This document shows, one piece after another, positions 54,496 to 64,000 of a DNA stretch of 64,000 bases (position 1 is its first letter; each line of letters begins with the position of its first letter). Source of the stretch: Chitinophagaceae bacterium (GTDB lineage Bacteria > Bacteroidota > Bacteroidia > Chitinophagales > Chitinophagaceae); the NCBI GenBank assembly GCA_947457465.1, contig CANGWB010000002.1, forward strand, positions 1 through 64,000. The letters are read 5' to 3'. Both the position numbers and the translations under genes were made by a program. The notes under the pieces are model-generated. The model saw nothing but the letters and a program-made list of their open reading frames with translations. It was not told the DNA's origin and did no database searches.

Positions 54496-55545
54496 TTAAT
54501 CGGGTTTGGCCTCCAGCGTAAATCCAAATGTCGTACCCACTTGTTCCGTACTACGAACATGTATGCTTTGGCCGTGTGCTTCCAATATGTGTTTGCAGAT
54601 GGCCAGCCCGAGTCCACTTCCGGTCAGGTCCATACTGCGCCCCACTTCGGTCCGATAAAACCGCTCAAACACCCTTGGTAATTCTGCTTCCGGTATACCA
54701 ACGCCATCGTCTGTGATCTCGATCAGTATACGCTTACCATCCGTCCGATACACACTGGCCACTACTTCCCCTTCTTGTTTACCATACTTGATGGCATTGG
54801 ATACAAGATTGTTCAGGACTTGTCGGACCTTCTCCCGGTCGGCAAATACGATCACCGGCGCTTCTGATTCTTTTTTCAGTCGGCACCCGATCTGTTTAGC
54901 ATCAGCCTTCGTTTGTTTGCTTTCAAAAACCTCCTGGATCATTTCCTGTATCACAAAGGCCTCCTTGGTTAACACGATCTCTCCTCTCTCCAACTTGGCG
55001 ATCTGATCGAGGTCGTTCAGTAAATGCGTCAAGCGCTCTACATTCTTCGAGGTCCGTTGTAAAAAGCGCTTGGCGGTTTCAGGATCTTGCATGGCTCCAT
55101 CCAGTAGCGTATCTACATAGCCCTGTATGGCAAATACCGGCGTTTTGAATTCGTGTGACAGGTTCTGAAGAAACTCACGGCGGAATTGTTCGTTGTGACG
55201 AAGGAGTTCCAGTTCGCTCTCGTTGTCGGCGGCCCACTGCTCCACATCCAATCCTACCTCCTGTATTGTTTTTTTGGGGATCAGGTACTTATAATAAGTT
55301 TCTTCCCGTTTCGTGGCCTTGGTCTTGTAAATGAACTTATAGATCAGTTTGATCTGGCGGTATACAAACCGATTCAACATGAAAGAGATCAACAAGTAGC
55401 TAAGCAGAAAAACAGATAGGAAACAAATGACAGCCAGTCCGATCTTTTTCTCCGCCAACCAAAGGATCAGGGTTTCCGGTATGGCCAATAGGAAAGCAGT
55501 AAGCAGTGCGATCTGGCGGGGCGTACTGTTCCGTAATGAAAACAT
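54496..55545 (-). CDS. Sensor histidine kinase, PhoR-like
   Basis: Two TM; FLQNLSHEFKTPVFAIQGYVDTLLDGA; NLVSNAIKYG; DDGVGIPEAELPRVFERFYR; GLGLAICKHILEAHG. Confidence 0.93.
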   Translation of the reverse strand: MFSLRNSTPRQIALLTAFLLAIPETLILWLAEKKIGLAVICFLSVFLLSYLLISFMLNRFVYRQIKLIYKFIYKTKATKREETYYKYLIPKKTIQEVGLDVEQWAADNESELELLRHNEQFRREFLQNLSHEFKTPVFAIQGYVDTLLDGAMQDPETAKRFLQRTSKNVERLTHLLNDLDQIAKLERGEIVLTKEAFVIQEMIQEVFESKQTKADAKQIGCRLKKESEAPVIVFADREKVRQVLNNLVSNAIKYGKQEGEVVASVYRTDGKRILIEITDDGVGIPEAELPRVFERFYRTEVGRSMDLTGSGLGLAICKHILEAHGQSIHVRSTEQVGTTFGFTLEAKPD

Positions 55546-55569
55546 GATGCAAAGCTAGGGGAGGGAGGA

Positions 55570-56253
55570 CTAGTCCCACTCAAACTTATATCCCACACCT
55601 TTCACGGTGGTGATGCAATCGACTCCCATTTTCTGTCGGATCTTGCGAATGTGTACATCGATGGTGCGGTCGCCCACGATCACTTCATTGCCCCAGACCT
55701 GGTTCATGATCTCCTGACGGAGAAAAACACGACCCGGTTTCTGCGCGAGCAAATACAAAAGCTCAAATTCTTTTTTAGCCAGACTGATCTCCTGACTGTC
55801 TATCTCCACGACAAATCGGTCGGGATCGATAGAGAGGTTATTGAAGCGAAGTGCTCGTTCATCGGTTGAAGCCGGCAAACGGCGAAACAGCGCCTGTATG
55901 CGGGTGAGAAAAACTTTTGGGCTGAGCGGTTTGGTCAGGTAATCATCGGCCCCGGTCTCCAATCCCTTGATCTGCGCCAGATCATCACTTATGGCCGTCA
56001 GAAAAATGATCAATGTTTTTTGAAAGGCCGTTTGTGCCCGCAGCCATTGACAGACCTCCACGCCCGTTTTACGCGGCATCATCACATCCAAAACAATCAG
56101 TTCAGGTTGATGCTTGCGTGCTTTCTCCAGTGCTTCATCTCCGTCCTTGGCCGTGATCACTTCATACCCCTCCTGCGTCAGATTATAACGGAGGATCTCC
56201 AGGATATCCGGATCATCGTCGGCGATCAATACTTTTCGGAGCGAAGCGGGCAT
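55570..56253 (-). CDS. OmpR-family response regulator, PhoB-like
   Basis: VLIADDDPDILEILRYNLTQEGYEVITAKDGDEAL; LDVMMPRKTG; winged helix GDRTIDVHIRKIRQKMGVDCITTVKGVGYKFE. Confidence 0.93.
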   Translation of the reverse strand: MPASLRKVLIADDDPDILEILRYNLTQEGYEVITAKDGDEALEKARKHQPELIVLDVMMPRKTGVEVCQWLRAQTAFQKTLIIFLTAISDDLAQIKGLETGADDYLTKPLSPKVFLTRIQALFRRLPASTDERALRFNNLSIDPDRFVVEIDSQEISLAKKEFELLYLLAQKPGRVFLRQEIMNQVWGNEVIVGDRTIDVHIRKIRQKMGVDCITTVKGVGYKFEWD

Positions 56254-56329
56254 GCCAATGTTTTCACAAACCTACTTCGATTCTGGCGCACCTGCCGCCA
56301 GTTAATGATTAATTAATATCGATGCTAAT

Positions 56330-56337
56330 TACCTTTG
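56330..56337 (+). promoter_or_regulatory. -7 element TACCTTTG
   Basis: TAnnTTTG 5 nt before the ATG at 56343; argues against the ATG at 56322 as start. Confidence 0.5.
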
Positions 56338-56342
56338 GGCAC

Positions 56343-58574
56343 ATGGTCCGCTGTTTATTACCCGCCCTGATCCTGCTCTCCGCTATGGCCGTACAAGGGC
56401 AGGGGGCAGAGAAACCTGTGGCGGACAGTTTTGCCATTCCTACCGGATATAAGCCCGAGTTCAGAAGGGAGCGGAACCATGAGCTGGTCGACCAGGAACA
56501 AGCTCTTTTGCTGACTTCCGATGGCAGCAATGACGGATCATTCGATCCGCTGCGCGATCCGCTCTCACGTGGTTGGCTAACAAAGGCATTCACCCGTCAA
56601 GTTGACTGGATCCAATACCGCATCGAGACGGATCCAATGCTCGAGCACCGGCAAAAGATGAATCAGCTGTTCGGCCTTGAACACCTGATCCGTCAATACC
56701 GCAATCAGTGGATGCTCCGGGAAGGAATCCCGCCTGCAGAAGGTGTATCACTGATCTCGACCTATTATTCCCTCCTTTCGGTTGAACGGCAACGAGCTTC
56801 AATCCGTCCTGCTTTTTATATCCATAGCTATGAAGGTGGTATGGCCTTGCTGGGTACCGATCGGTTTACGCTGTTACCCGACTATTCGGCTACGCTCAAC
56901 GACCTCGTTTTGAAATATTGCAAGGCGAATCCGAATAAGATTCTTCCCAAACTGCAACGGCACCCCGACATTCTTTCTGCGGACAGTATCATTACGGACA
57001 TTGCCCGTAAGCAACCGCGATTGATCTATGATTATGCAGCTGCCGGTGACCGGCTCGGTGCCCGCATCCGAAACAACAAGGATCCGTTTGTCAATGTTAT
57101 CGCCGTCATGGCCGGCAGTAAGAACGGACAACAATATTTTCCTTTTCTTGATCAGATACAGCGAGGGCAGCTCAGTTTCCGGGACATCGATCAGGTGCGT
57201 GACGATACCATCGGTTACTATCGACTATTGGTCCGCACCCAACGAGCGTATTGGTCCCGTGCGCTCAATGGAGACACCGCGTTTGAGTATATGTCGCTCA
57301 CCCAGCGGCTGGAGAAAAAGGCCAAAGAGGATTTCGTTCATGTCATTAACGGCCTTCACAACGATCCCCCTGAAATCCGTTTTGCCTGCTTGCAAAAATT
57401 GACAGCAGCGGAATTGTATTACCTCGCCGTTTCTTCAGATGGCGTGATCTACACCAGCAGTTTCGTAAGGGGTATCTATCCGCTGCTGATGCAACGCATT
57501 GGTCGAAGAGGCGATTCGCTGCTCATGCAGGTGCAATTCGACCGGTATAGGAAATTCATTAAAATGGCAGCAGCCTTCAACACGCTGGGTGATTTTCTTT
57601 CCTCTTTTCCCGGTGCCGCATACGCCGATCAGCTTTCCGATGCAGAGGTATTGATGAAAGCGTTTGTGGGACGACTGGAACGAACACGCGGACTGGAAGA
57701 GGGTGTGGATGTAGCCGATTCTTATGCCAGCATACGAGAATTTCAAAAGCCGGTAGCCGATGAAATGCTGGTTCAGGTGAAGGGTAATCTGGATCGCAAT
57801 CGGATTGCACAGAACAAAAGAGGTCAAACCATTTATCGTATTCTGGAGACCTTGTTTCGTTCGGCAGATAGTTCACAGCGGGTCGATCTGACCAAAGAGC
57901 TGGGGATTCCGCCTGTTTATCAAGTGCCGCATCAGCGATTGGTGAACGACAGTGGGCAGGTGATCATTCAGGTATTTTTTTATGGGGATGAAGATGGCAA
58001 GAACATCTTTCAGGGATTTCTGCGCATGTTCAATCCGTCTTTGTGGCGTTTGGATGATTCAAACCCACAGTGGGTGACTTTTCGTTCCGTTAAAGGTCGG
58101 CCGGTGATCATATTTGCGAATCGTCCCCTCCCCGAGGAGACCGGCGACGACGATCGGGCACAGGATGCTCTTACACAATATCTGGAGGAGATCCGACTGC
58201 TTCCCACCATCACCATCCATCGCGGGCATAGTTATTATGCGCCCTCCACCATCAGCCGTATTTCTCCCAACTCACGGATCGTTTTCCTGGGATCCTGCGG
58301 AGGGTATCACCTGATACATGATGTACTTGAAAAAGCCGGTGATGCACACATCATCGCTTCCAAACAGATCGGCGCCACAGCCGTCAACCGCCCATTCTTG
58401 CAATTGCTAACTGAGAAATTGCGGACCGGACAAGATATCGACTGGATCCCATTCTGGAAAGAACTCGACAAACTCGTGGAAGCACGGGAGTTCGATGATT
58501 ACATTCCGCCTTATAAAAACCTGGGCGCCCTTTTCATCAAAGCCTATCAGCGGGAAATGGACAAGGGTGAGTAG
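56343..58574 (+). CDS. Secreted protein of unknown function with C-terminal caspase-fold-like (clan CD) His/Cys motifs
   Basis: Signal peptide MVRCLLPALILLSAMAVQG; TITIHRGHSYYAPST ... SRIVFLGSCGGYHLIHDVLEKAGDAHIIASKQIGATAVNRPFL. Confidence 0.6.
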   Translation: MVRCLLPALILLSAMAVQGQGAEKPVADSFAIPTGYKPEFRRERNHELVDQEQALLLTSDGSNDGSFDPLRDPLSRGWLTKAFTRQVDWIQYRIETDPMLEHRQKMNQLFGLEHLIRQYRNQWMLREGIPPAEGVSLISTYYSLLSVERQRASIRPAFYIHSYEGGMALLGTDRFTLLPDYSATLNDLVLKYCKANPNKILPKLQRHPDILSADSIITDIARKQPRLIYDYAAAGDRLGARIRNNKDPFVNVIAVMAGSKNGQQYFPFLDQIQRGQLSFRDIDQVRDDTIGYYRLLVRTQRAYWSRALNGDTAFEYMSLTQRLEKKAKEDFVHVINGLHNDPPEIRFACLQKLTAAELYYLAVSSDGVIYTSSFVRGIYPLLMQRIGRRGDSLLMQVQFDRYRKFIKMAAAFNTLGDFLSSFPGAAYADQLSDAEVLMKAFVGRLERTRGLEEGVDVADSYASIREFQKPVADEMLVQVKGNLDRNRIAQNKRGQTIYRILETLFRSADSSQRVDLTKELGIPPVYQVPHQRLVNDSGQVIIQVFFYGDEDGKNIFQGFLRMFNPSLWRLDDSNPQWVTFRSVKGRPVIIFANRPLPEETGDDDRAQDALTQYLEEIRLLPTITIHRGHSYYAPSTISRISPNSRIVFLGSCGGYHLIHDVLEKAGDAHIIASKQIGATAVNRPFLQLLTEKLRTGQDIDWIPFWKELDKLVEAREFDDYIPPYKNLGALFIKAYQREMDKGE

Positions 58575-58579
58575 CTTTG
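58572..58579 (+). promoter_or_regulatory. -7 element TAGCTTTG upstream of the ABC transporter
   Basis: TAnnTTTG 18 nt before the TTG start at 58598. Confidence 0.45.
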
Positions 58580-58597
58580 CGGATTCAATGAATCAAC

Positions 58598-60385
58598 TTG
58601 GCTGAACCGATCGCTTCCCAAAATCAGTGGGGATTACTCCGACGTTTGTACGGGTATGCCCGTCCCTACCGGAGACGATTTTTCGGCTCCCTGGCATTAG
58701 CGATCGGACTGGCTTTGCTGACGCCGATACGACCTTGGCTGATCCAGCAAACTGTCAATGTATACATCGCACAAGGACTCACTGATCTGTTGATCCGAGT
58801 AACGATCATTCAAGTCGGACTGCTGTTGATCGAGACCTTCATTCGATTTTTATTTTCCTTTCAAACAGCCTGGTTGGGGCAATCGGTGGTAAAAGATCTG
58901 CGGGTCAACGTATTTCGTCACATCACCCATCTCAACCTTCGTCAATTCGACCGCACACCGATCGGCACCCTCACCACCCGCACCATCAACGACTTGGAAT
59001 CGATCAATGATGTTTTTGCAGACGGACTCATTCCCATTCTGGCTGATCTGCTGTCGATCGCCTGCGTGCTCACCTACATGTTCTGGGCCGACTGGCAGTT
59101 GACCCTCATTGCGCTCATTCCTTTTCCGATCATGCTCATCGCTACCTATTTTTTCAAAGAGAGCACACGACGATCCTTTCAAAAAGTACGGAATGCGGTA
59201 TCGGACCTCAATGCCTTTGTGCAAGAACACCTGACGGGGATGGCATTGGTACAGGCCTTTGTTGCAGAAGATCGGGAGAAGAAAAAACTCGACCGGATCA
59301 ACAAGAACCATCGGGATGCGAACATCCAGGCCATCTTCGCTTATTCGGTTTTCTTTCCCGTGGTGGAGATCGTGCTTGCACTCTCGATCGGGGCCGTGGT
59401 TTGGTGGACATCCCACGAAGCCCTGACGCTGCAGGAGAGCAGGCAGGGTGTGGTGATCTCTTTTATTTTATGTCTGAATCTGTTGTTCCGTCCCTTAAGG
59501 ATGATCGCGGATAAATTCAACGTGCTGCAGATGGGGGTGATCGCCGGCGAGCGCGTATTCAAGGTGCTTGACAATGATGATCATCTGACCGACACCCTCG
59601 ATCCAGTTGTCATCACGACCCCGGTCACTGGTGACATAAAGTTTCAGTCGGTAAACTTTTCGTATCTGCCCGATCAACCGGTGCTTCGCGACATTTCATT
59701 CGACGTACGGCCCGGTCAGACACTTGCGATCGTAGGCGCCACAGGTAGCGGAAAATCAACCATCATCAATTTGCTCACCCGACTTTATCCGTTGGATTCA
59801 GGTCGGGTTTTACTGGATGATGTTCCCATCGAACGATACGACTGGCGCGTGCTGCGGGCCCAGATCGGTGTGGTGCTGCAGGATGTATTTCTTTTCTCCG
59901 GAACCATCAAGGATAACCTGACGCTTCACAACACGGATATTTCTCAGGAGAAGATCGAGGCTGCCGCCCGTCTGATCGGTATGCATGATTTCATCTGCAG
60001 CCTGCCGCTTGGATATGATCAGCCGGTCATGGAGCGTGGCAGTAACCTATCCCTGGGGCAGCGACAACTTCTCTCTTTTGTACGTGCGTTGCTTTACGAT
60101 CCTTCTGTATTGGTGTTGGATGAAGCCACCTCATCAGTCGACCCGGAAAGCGAAAAACTGATCCAACAGGCTACCGAGACCCTGATCCTGGATCGGACCA
60201 GCATCGTGGTGGCCCATCGGTTGAGTACGATTCAAAAAGCTGACCGGATCCTGGTGCTGGATAAGGGCCGGATCCTGGAGTCGGGTAATCATGAGGAGCT
60301 GATCCGGGCCGGAGGGGTTTATGCCGGGATGGTCAAAACAGCCGGTTCGGGGGACTTACTGCAGCAGGCCCTCCCCGCGAGCTGA
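58598..60385 (+). CDS. ABC transporter ATP-binding/permease protein (MsbA/MdlB-like), TTG start
   Basis: TM domain + IVGATGSGKSTIINLLTRLYP, LSLGQRQLLSFVRALLYDPSVLVLDEATSSVD. Confidence 0.94.
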   Translation: MAEPIASQNQWGLLRRLYGYARPYRRRFFGSLALAIGLALLTPIRPWLIQQTVNVYIAQGLTDLLIRVTIIQVGLLLIETFIRFLFSFQTAWLGQSVVKDLRVNVFRHITHLNLRQFDRTPIGTLTTRTINDLESINDVFADGLIPILADLLSIACVLTYMFWADWQLTLIALIPFPIMLIATYFFKESTRRSFQKVRNAVSDLNAFVQEHLTGMALVQAFVAEDREKKKLDRINKNHRDANIQAIFAYSVFFPVVEIVLALSIGAVVWWTSHEALTLQESRQGVVISFILCLNLLFRPLRMIADKFNVLQMGVIAGERVFKVLDNDDHLTDTLDPVVITTPVTGDIKFQSVNFSYLPDQPVLRDISFDVRPGQTLAIVGATGSGKSTIINLLTRLYPLDSGRVLLDDVPIERYDWRVLRAQIGVVLQDVFLFSGTIKDNLTLHNTDISQEKIEAAARLIGMHDFICSLPLGYDQPVMERGSNLSLGQRQLLSFVRALLYDPSVLVLDEATSSVDPESEKLIQQATETLILDRTSIVVAHRLSTIQKADRILVLDKGRILESGNHEELIRAGGVYAGMVKTAGSGDLLQQALPAS

Positions 60386-60424
60386 ATTGACCCTGTTTTT
60401 CCTCGGTTTTTGTACCACCCCCCT

Positions 60425-60432
60425 TATCTTTG
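60425..60432 (+). promoter_or_regulatory. -7 element TATCTTTG upstream of atpB
   Basis: TAnnTTTG 20 nt before the ATG at 60453. Confidence 0.5.
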
Positions 60433-60452
60433 CGGCAAATTTCGAGGAAGGT

Positions 60453-61589
60453 ATGGCAGCATGGCGTCTCAAATCCCTGATGGTAGCGGTTTTCAGCATT
60501 TTAGGAGGACTCGTATGGGCCTCTGAGCCTCCCGCTGGGGATGGTCATGCCGCACCCCAGAAGAAATTCAACGCCTCTGAGGTCATTTTCGGTCACGTAT
60601 TGAACGGACATGAGTTCCATTTCATGGACATCGACGGCCACCCGATCTCGATCCCTCTTCCCATCATCTTATACTCACCCGAGCGCGGATGGACCGGCTT
60701 CATGTCCTCTCATTTTGAGCACGGGCATAAGAACCACAATGGATACGCGATGCTGAACGAGCACAGCATCCACGAGATGAAACTCGACCCCAAGAAATTT
60801 TCCGTTGGCGACATCGTGGCGGTCAATGGCGAAGGTCATTATGATGCATCGGTGACGGTATATGATTTATCAATGACCCGCAATGTGGTGCAGATGCTGA
60901 TCGCCTTGATCCTCTTTGTATGGATCATGCTGAAAGTGGCAGCTCGTTACAAAAAAGGAGAGGGCGTGAAAACAGCTCCTTCCGGCATGCAGGGCATATT
61001 GGAGCCGGTGATCACGTTTGTACGGGATGAAGTGGCTCGTCCGAATCTCGGACACAAAGCAGAGAAGTATCTGCCTTATCTGTTGACTGTTTTCTTTTTC
61101 ATTCTGATCAATAATATTTTCGGATTGATACCCGGATCGGCCAACGTTACCGGTAACATCGCATTCACCGCTGTATTGGGGGTGATCTCGATGCTGGTGA
61201 TCCTGTTCAGTTCGAATGCGCATTTCTGGCAGCACATTTTCAATCCGCCCGGAGTGCCGTTTGCGGTGAAGTTCATTCTGGTGCCGGTTGAGTTTCTCGG
61301 TATTTTCATCAAGCCCTTTTCCTTGATCATCCGTTTGTTTGCGAACATGGTGGCGGGGCACATCATTATCATTTGTCTCATCTCACTCATTTTCATATTC
61401 GGTGAACTCAGTGCTGTTGCGGGTTGGGGCGCCTCCCCGCTGGCGATCGGATTCACTGTATTCATTTACCTGATCGAAGTGTTGGTTGCCTTCTTGCAGG
61501 CTTTCATTTTCACGATGCTGACCGCTGTATTCATCGGTCAGGCCTTCGAGGGCGAACACCACGACGAAGCACATGCGGCGCATCATTAA
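60453..61589 (+). CDS. atpB: F0F1 ATP synthase subunit A
   Basis: VPVEFLGIFIKPFSLIIRLFANMVAGHIII; YLIEVLVAFLQAFIFTMLTAVFIG; start re-assigned from 60321. Confidence 0.95.
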   Translation: MAAWRLKSLMVAVFSILGGLVWASEPPAGDGHAAPQKKFNASEVIFGHVLNGHEFHFMDIDGHPISIPLPIILYSPERGWTGFMSSHFEHGHKNHNGYAMLNEHSIHEMKLDPKKFSVGDIVAVNGEGHYDASVTVYDLSMTRNVVQMLIALILFVWIMLKVAARYKKGEGVKTAPSGMQGILEPVITFVRDEVARPNLGHKAEKYLPYLLTVFFFILINNIFGLIPGSANVTGNIAFTAVLGVISMLVILFSSNAHFWQHIFNPPGVPFAVKFILVPVEFLGIFIKPFSLIIRLFANMVAGHIIIICLISLIFIFGELSAVAGWGASPLAIGFTVFIYLIEVLVAFLQAFIFTMLTAVFIGQAFEGEHHDEAHAAHH

Positions 61590-61613
61590 TTTGTATTTTT
61601 TAACCATCAATAA

Positions 61614-61865
<252 letters not shown>

Positions 61866-61945
61866 GCCCACGCCAAACCTCGTACTGCATCCAACGCACA
61901 GGGCCGCGGATGCAGTTCTTTGAAAACTAAGAAATCGATATAGAC

Positions 61946-62440
61946 ATGAAATTGTTGACCCCCGAATTCGGTTTGCTGATCTGGACCCTGCTGGCGTTCC
62001 TGATCGTGTTCTTCATCCTGCGTAAACTGGCCTGGCCGGCGATCATTCAGGGATTGAAGGACCGCGAGAACAGCATCGCAGATTCATTGGCTTCCGCACA
62101 GCGTGTTAAAGAAGAAATGGCACAGCTGAAAGCAGAGAATGAAGAGTTGCTGGCGAAGGCCCGTGAAGAGCGTGCTCTATTGCTGAAAGAAGCGAGAGAG
62201 ACGAAGGACCGGATGATCAACGATGCCAAAGAGCAAGCTAAAGAAGAGGCCGGAAAGATCATCGCCGAAGCTCAAGCCGCCATCCAATCCCAAAAAATGG
62301 CTGCCCTCACCGAAGTGAAAAATCAAGTTGGCAAACTGGTGATCGAAGTGAGTGAAAAAGTATTGCGCAAGCAGTTGGACAATGCCACCGCACAGGAATC
62401 GCATATCCAAGGCCTTGTCAACGACGTGAAATTGAACTGA
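61946..62440 (+). CDS. atpF: F0F1 ATP synthase subunit B
   Basis: N-terminal TM, FILRKLAWPAIIQGLKDRENSIADSLASA coiled coil; synteny. Confidence 0.95.
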   Translation: MKLLTPEFGLLIWTLLAFLIVFFILRKLAWPAIIQGLKDRENSIADSLASAQRVKEEMAQLKAENEELLAKAREERALLLKEARETKDRMINDAKEQAKEEAGKIIAEAQAAIQSQKMAALTEVKNQVGKLVIEVSEKVLRKQLDNATAQESHIQGLVNDVKLN

Positions 62441-62465
62441 ACGAAACCGAACTAAAGATCTATTC

Positions 62466-63029
62466 ATGCCCAGTCCACGCATCGCCGCCCGCTACGCCAA
62501 ATCACTGATCGACCTGGCCCTGGAGCAAAATCAGCTCGAGACGGTCTATGATGACATGAAATGGCTGCAGGTTGTCTGCAAACAGAACCGCGATTTTGTG
62601 AACATGCTGCGTAGCCCCGTGATCAAGGCGGATGCCAAACAAAAGATCATGGCGGCCATCACAGAAAATAGCATTGGTACCCTCACTGCCGCATTCAATA
62701 AACTGGTCATCTCCAAGGGTCGGGAAAGTATTCTCCCGGAGATCGCATCCGCCTTCATCGATGCCTACAAGGCACACAAAGGCATTCACACCTTGCAGCT
62801 GACCACGGCGGCTCCCATTTCTGATTCTACTCGTCAGGCATTGGTAGAACAAGTGAAAAAGACAGCCGGATTCCAACACGTGGAACTGCAGGAGAAAGTG
62901 GATCCAGCGCTGATCGGCGGATTCGTATTGCAGGTGGGCGATAAACTGGTGGATGCCAGCATCGCGTACGACCTGAGGAACATCGCCAAACAATTCGAGA
63001 GCAACGACTTTATTTATAATATTCGATAA
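62466..63029 (+). CDS. atpH: F0F1 ATP synthase subunit delta
   Basis: RIAARYAKSLIDLALEQNQLE; VDPALIGGFVLQVGDKLVDASIAYDLRNIAKQF. Confidence 0.95.
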   Translation: MPSPRIAARYAKSLIDLALEQNQLETVYDDMKWLQVVCKQNRDFVNMLRSPVIKADAKQKIMAAITENSIGTLTAAFNKLVISKGRESILPEIASAFIDAYKAHKGIHTLQLTTAAPISDSTRQALVEQVKKTAGFQHVELQEKVDPALIGGFVLQVGDKLVDASIAYDLRNIAKQFESNDFIYNIR

Positions 63030-63050
63030 CCGATTTAATCAAGCAAGTAT

Positions 63051-64000
63051 ATGTCAGCAATCAAGCCCGATGAGATCTCCGCGATTCTCCGCCAGCAGTT
63101 GAGCAATTTCAACGCCTCGGCGGACCTCGAAGAAGTAGGAACCGTATTGCAGGTGGGTGACGGTATCGCCCGCGTGTACGGTCTCGGCAACGTTCGCTAT
63201 GGTGAACTGGTCGAGTTCGAGAACGGTGTGCGCGCCATCGCCCTGAACCTGGAAGAAGACAATGTGGGTGTGGTATTGATGGGAGAGAGCGGAAACATCA
63301 AAGAAGGTGCCAAAGTAAAACGTACCGGTAAGATCGCTTCGATCAATGTTGGTGAAGGCATGGTTGGCCGCGTAGTGAATACACTCGGACAACCCATCGA
63401 TGGAAAAGGTCCGCTCACCGGCGAACTCTATGAGATGCCACTGGAGCGTAAAGCACCCGGTGTTATTTTCCGTGAGCCGGTAAAAGAACCACTCCAAACA
63501 GGTATCAAGGCGATCGATGCCATGATCCCCATCGGACGCGGACAGCGTGAGCTGGTGATCGGTGACCGTCAGACCGGAAAGACCGCGATCTGTATCGACA
63601 CCATCATCAATCAAAAAGAATTTTACAAAGCCGGCAAACCGGTTTATTGTATCTACGTAGCGATCGGACAAAAAGCATCCACCATCGCCGGTGTGATGAA
63701 GACCCTGCAAGACAATGGCGCGATGGATTACACCATCATCGTAGCTGCTTCTGCATCCGACCCCGCTCCGTTGCAGTTCTATGCACCCTTCGCCGGTGCT
63801 GCGATCGGTGAATTCTTCCGTGATACCGGTCGTCCTGCATTGATCATCTATGATGACCTCTCTAAACAAGCCGTGGCTTACCGTGAGGTATCGCTGTTGC
63901 TTCGTCGTCCGCCCGGTCGTGAGGCCTACCCTGGTGACGTATTCTACCTGCACAGCCGTTTGCTCGAGCGTGCAGCGAAAGTCATCAACGACGACAAGGT
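63051..64000 (+). CDS. atpA: F0F1 ATP synthase subunit alpha (partial, runs off window)
   Basis: ATG TCA GCA ATC AAG CCC GAT GAG ...; Walker [10 protein letters not shown]; absent from ORF track because no stop lies in the window. Confidence 0.96.
   Translation, partial: MSAIKPDEISAILRQQLSNFNASADLEEVGTVLQVGDGIARVYGLGNVRYGELVEFENGVRAIALNLEEDNVGVVLMGESGNIKEGAKVKRTGKIASINVGEGMVGRVVNTLGQPIDGKGPLTGELYEMPLERKAPGVIFREPVKEPLQTGIKAIDAMIPIGRGQRELVIGDRQTGKTAICIDTIINQKEFYKAGKPVYCIYVAIGQKASTIAGVMKTLQDNGAMDYTIIVAASASDPAPLQFYAPFAGAAIGEFFRDTGRPALIIYDDLSKQAVAYREVSLLLRRPPGREAYPGDVFYLHSRLLERAAKVINDDK

Noticed and set aside
56300-56330. TTAAT repeats at 11-bp spacing in the phoB/56343 divergent region as an autoregulatory Pho box
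   Set aside because: Region is simple AT-rich and near-palindromic (TTAATGATTAATTAATAT); two weak units could easily be chance.
63054-63953. 299-aa minus-strand ORF in the track
   Set aside because: It is antisense to atpA, whose ORF (63051 onward) is clearly coding and open to the window edge; the track omits atpA because no stop is present.

Overview
The window is a chromosomal segment from a Bacteroidota bacterium, probably Chitinophagaceae-like. That placement is inferred from SusC/SusD proteins, a PorZ-type T9SS protein, TAnnTTTG -7 promoter motifs and the overall gene content. Most of it is housekeeping: alaS, recO, prfA, gcvH, serS, purD, mreBCD-PBP2-rodA, galE and the atpBEFHA operon, which runs off the right edge. 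I saw no rRNA, tRNA, CRISPR array, prophage or IS element. The most interesting part is about 43.0-56.3 kb, which looks like a compact phosphate-response island. It holds a Pit transporter with DUF47, a TonB-dependent receptor with a beta-helix lipoprotein, ppk1-ppx, a PlcP-like metallophosphoesterase translationally coupled to a MurG-like glycosyltransferase, and a PhoR/PhoB-like two-component system. Two promoters in the island, one upstream of the TonB receptor and one upstream of the metallophosphoesterase, carry TAACA-type repeats phased at exactly 11 bp. The arrays end 26 and 25 nt from the respective start codons, so they are good candidates for a Bacteroidota Pho box. Together these features suggest phosphate-regulated outer-membrane uptake plus phospholipid-to-glycolipid remodelling. 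Other points of interest are 7-bp-period intergenic arrays (one fills the purD-TDO gap and runs into the TDO start codon), a secreted caspase-fold-like protein of unknown function beside phoB, a terminator-like hairpin in the susC leader, a TonB-plug/PDZ hybrid protein and a possible 17-aa micro-ORF. All calls come from reading the sequence and supplied ORFs; no searches were run.
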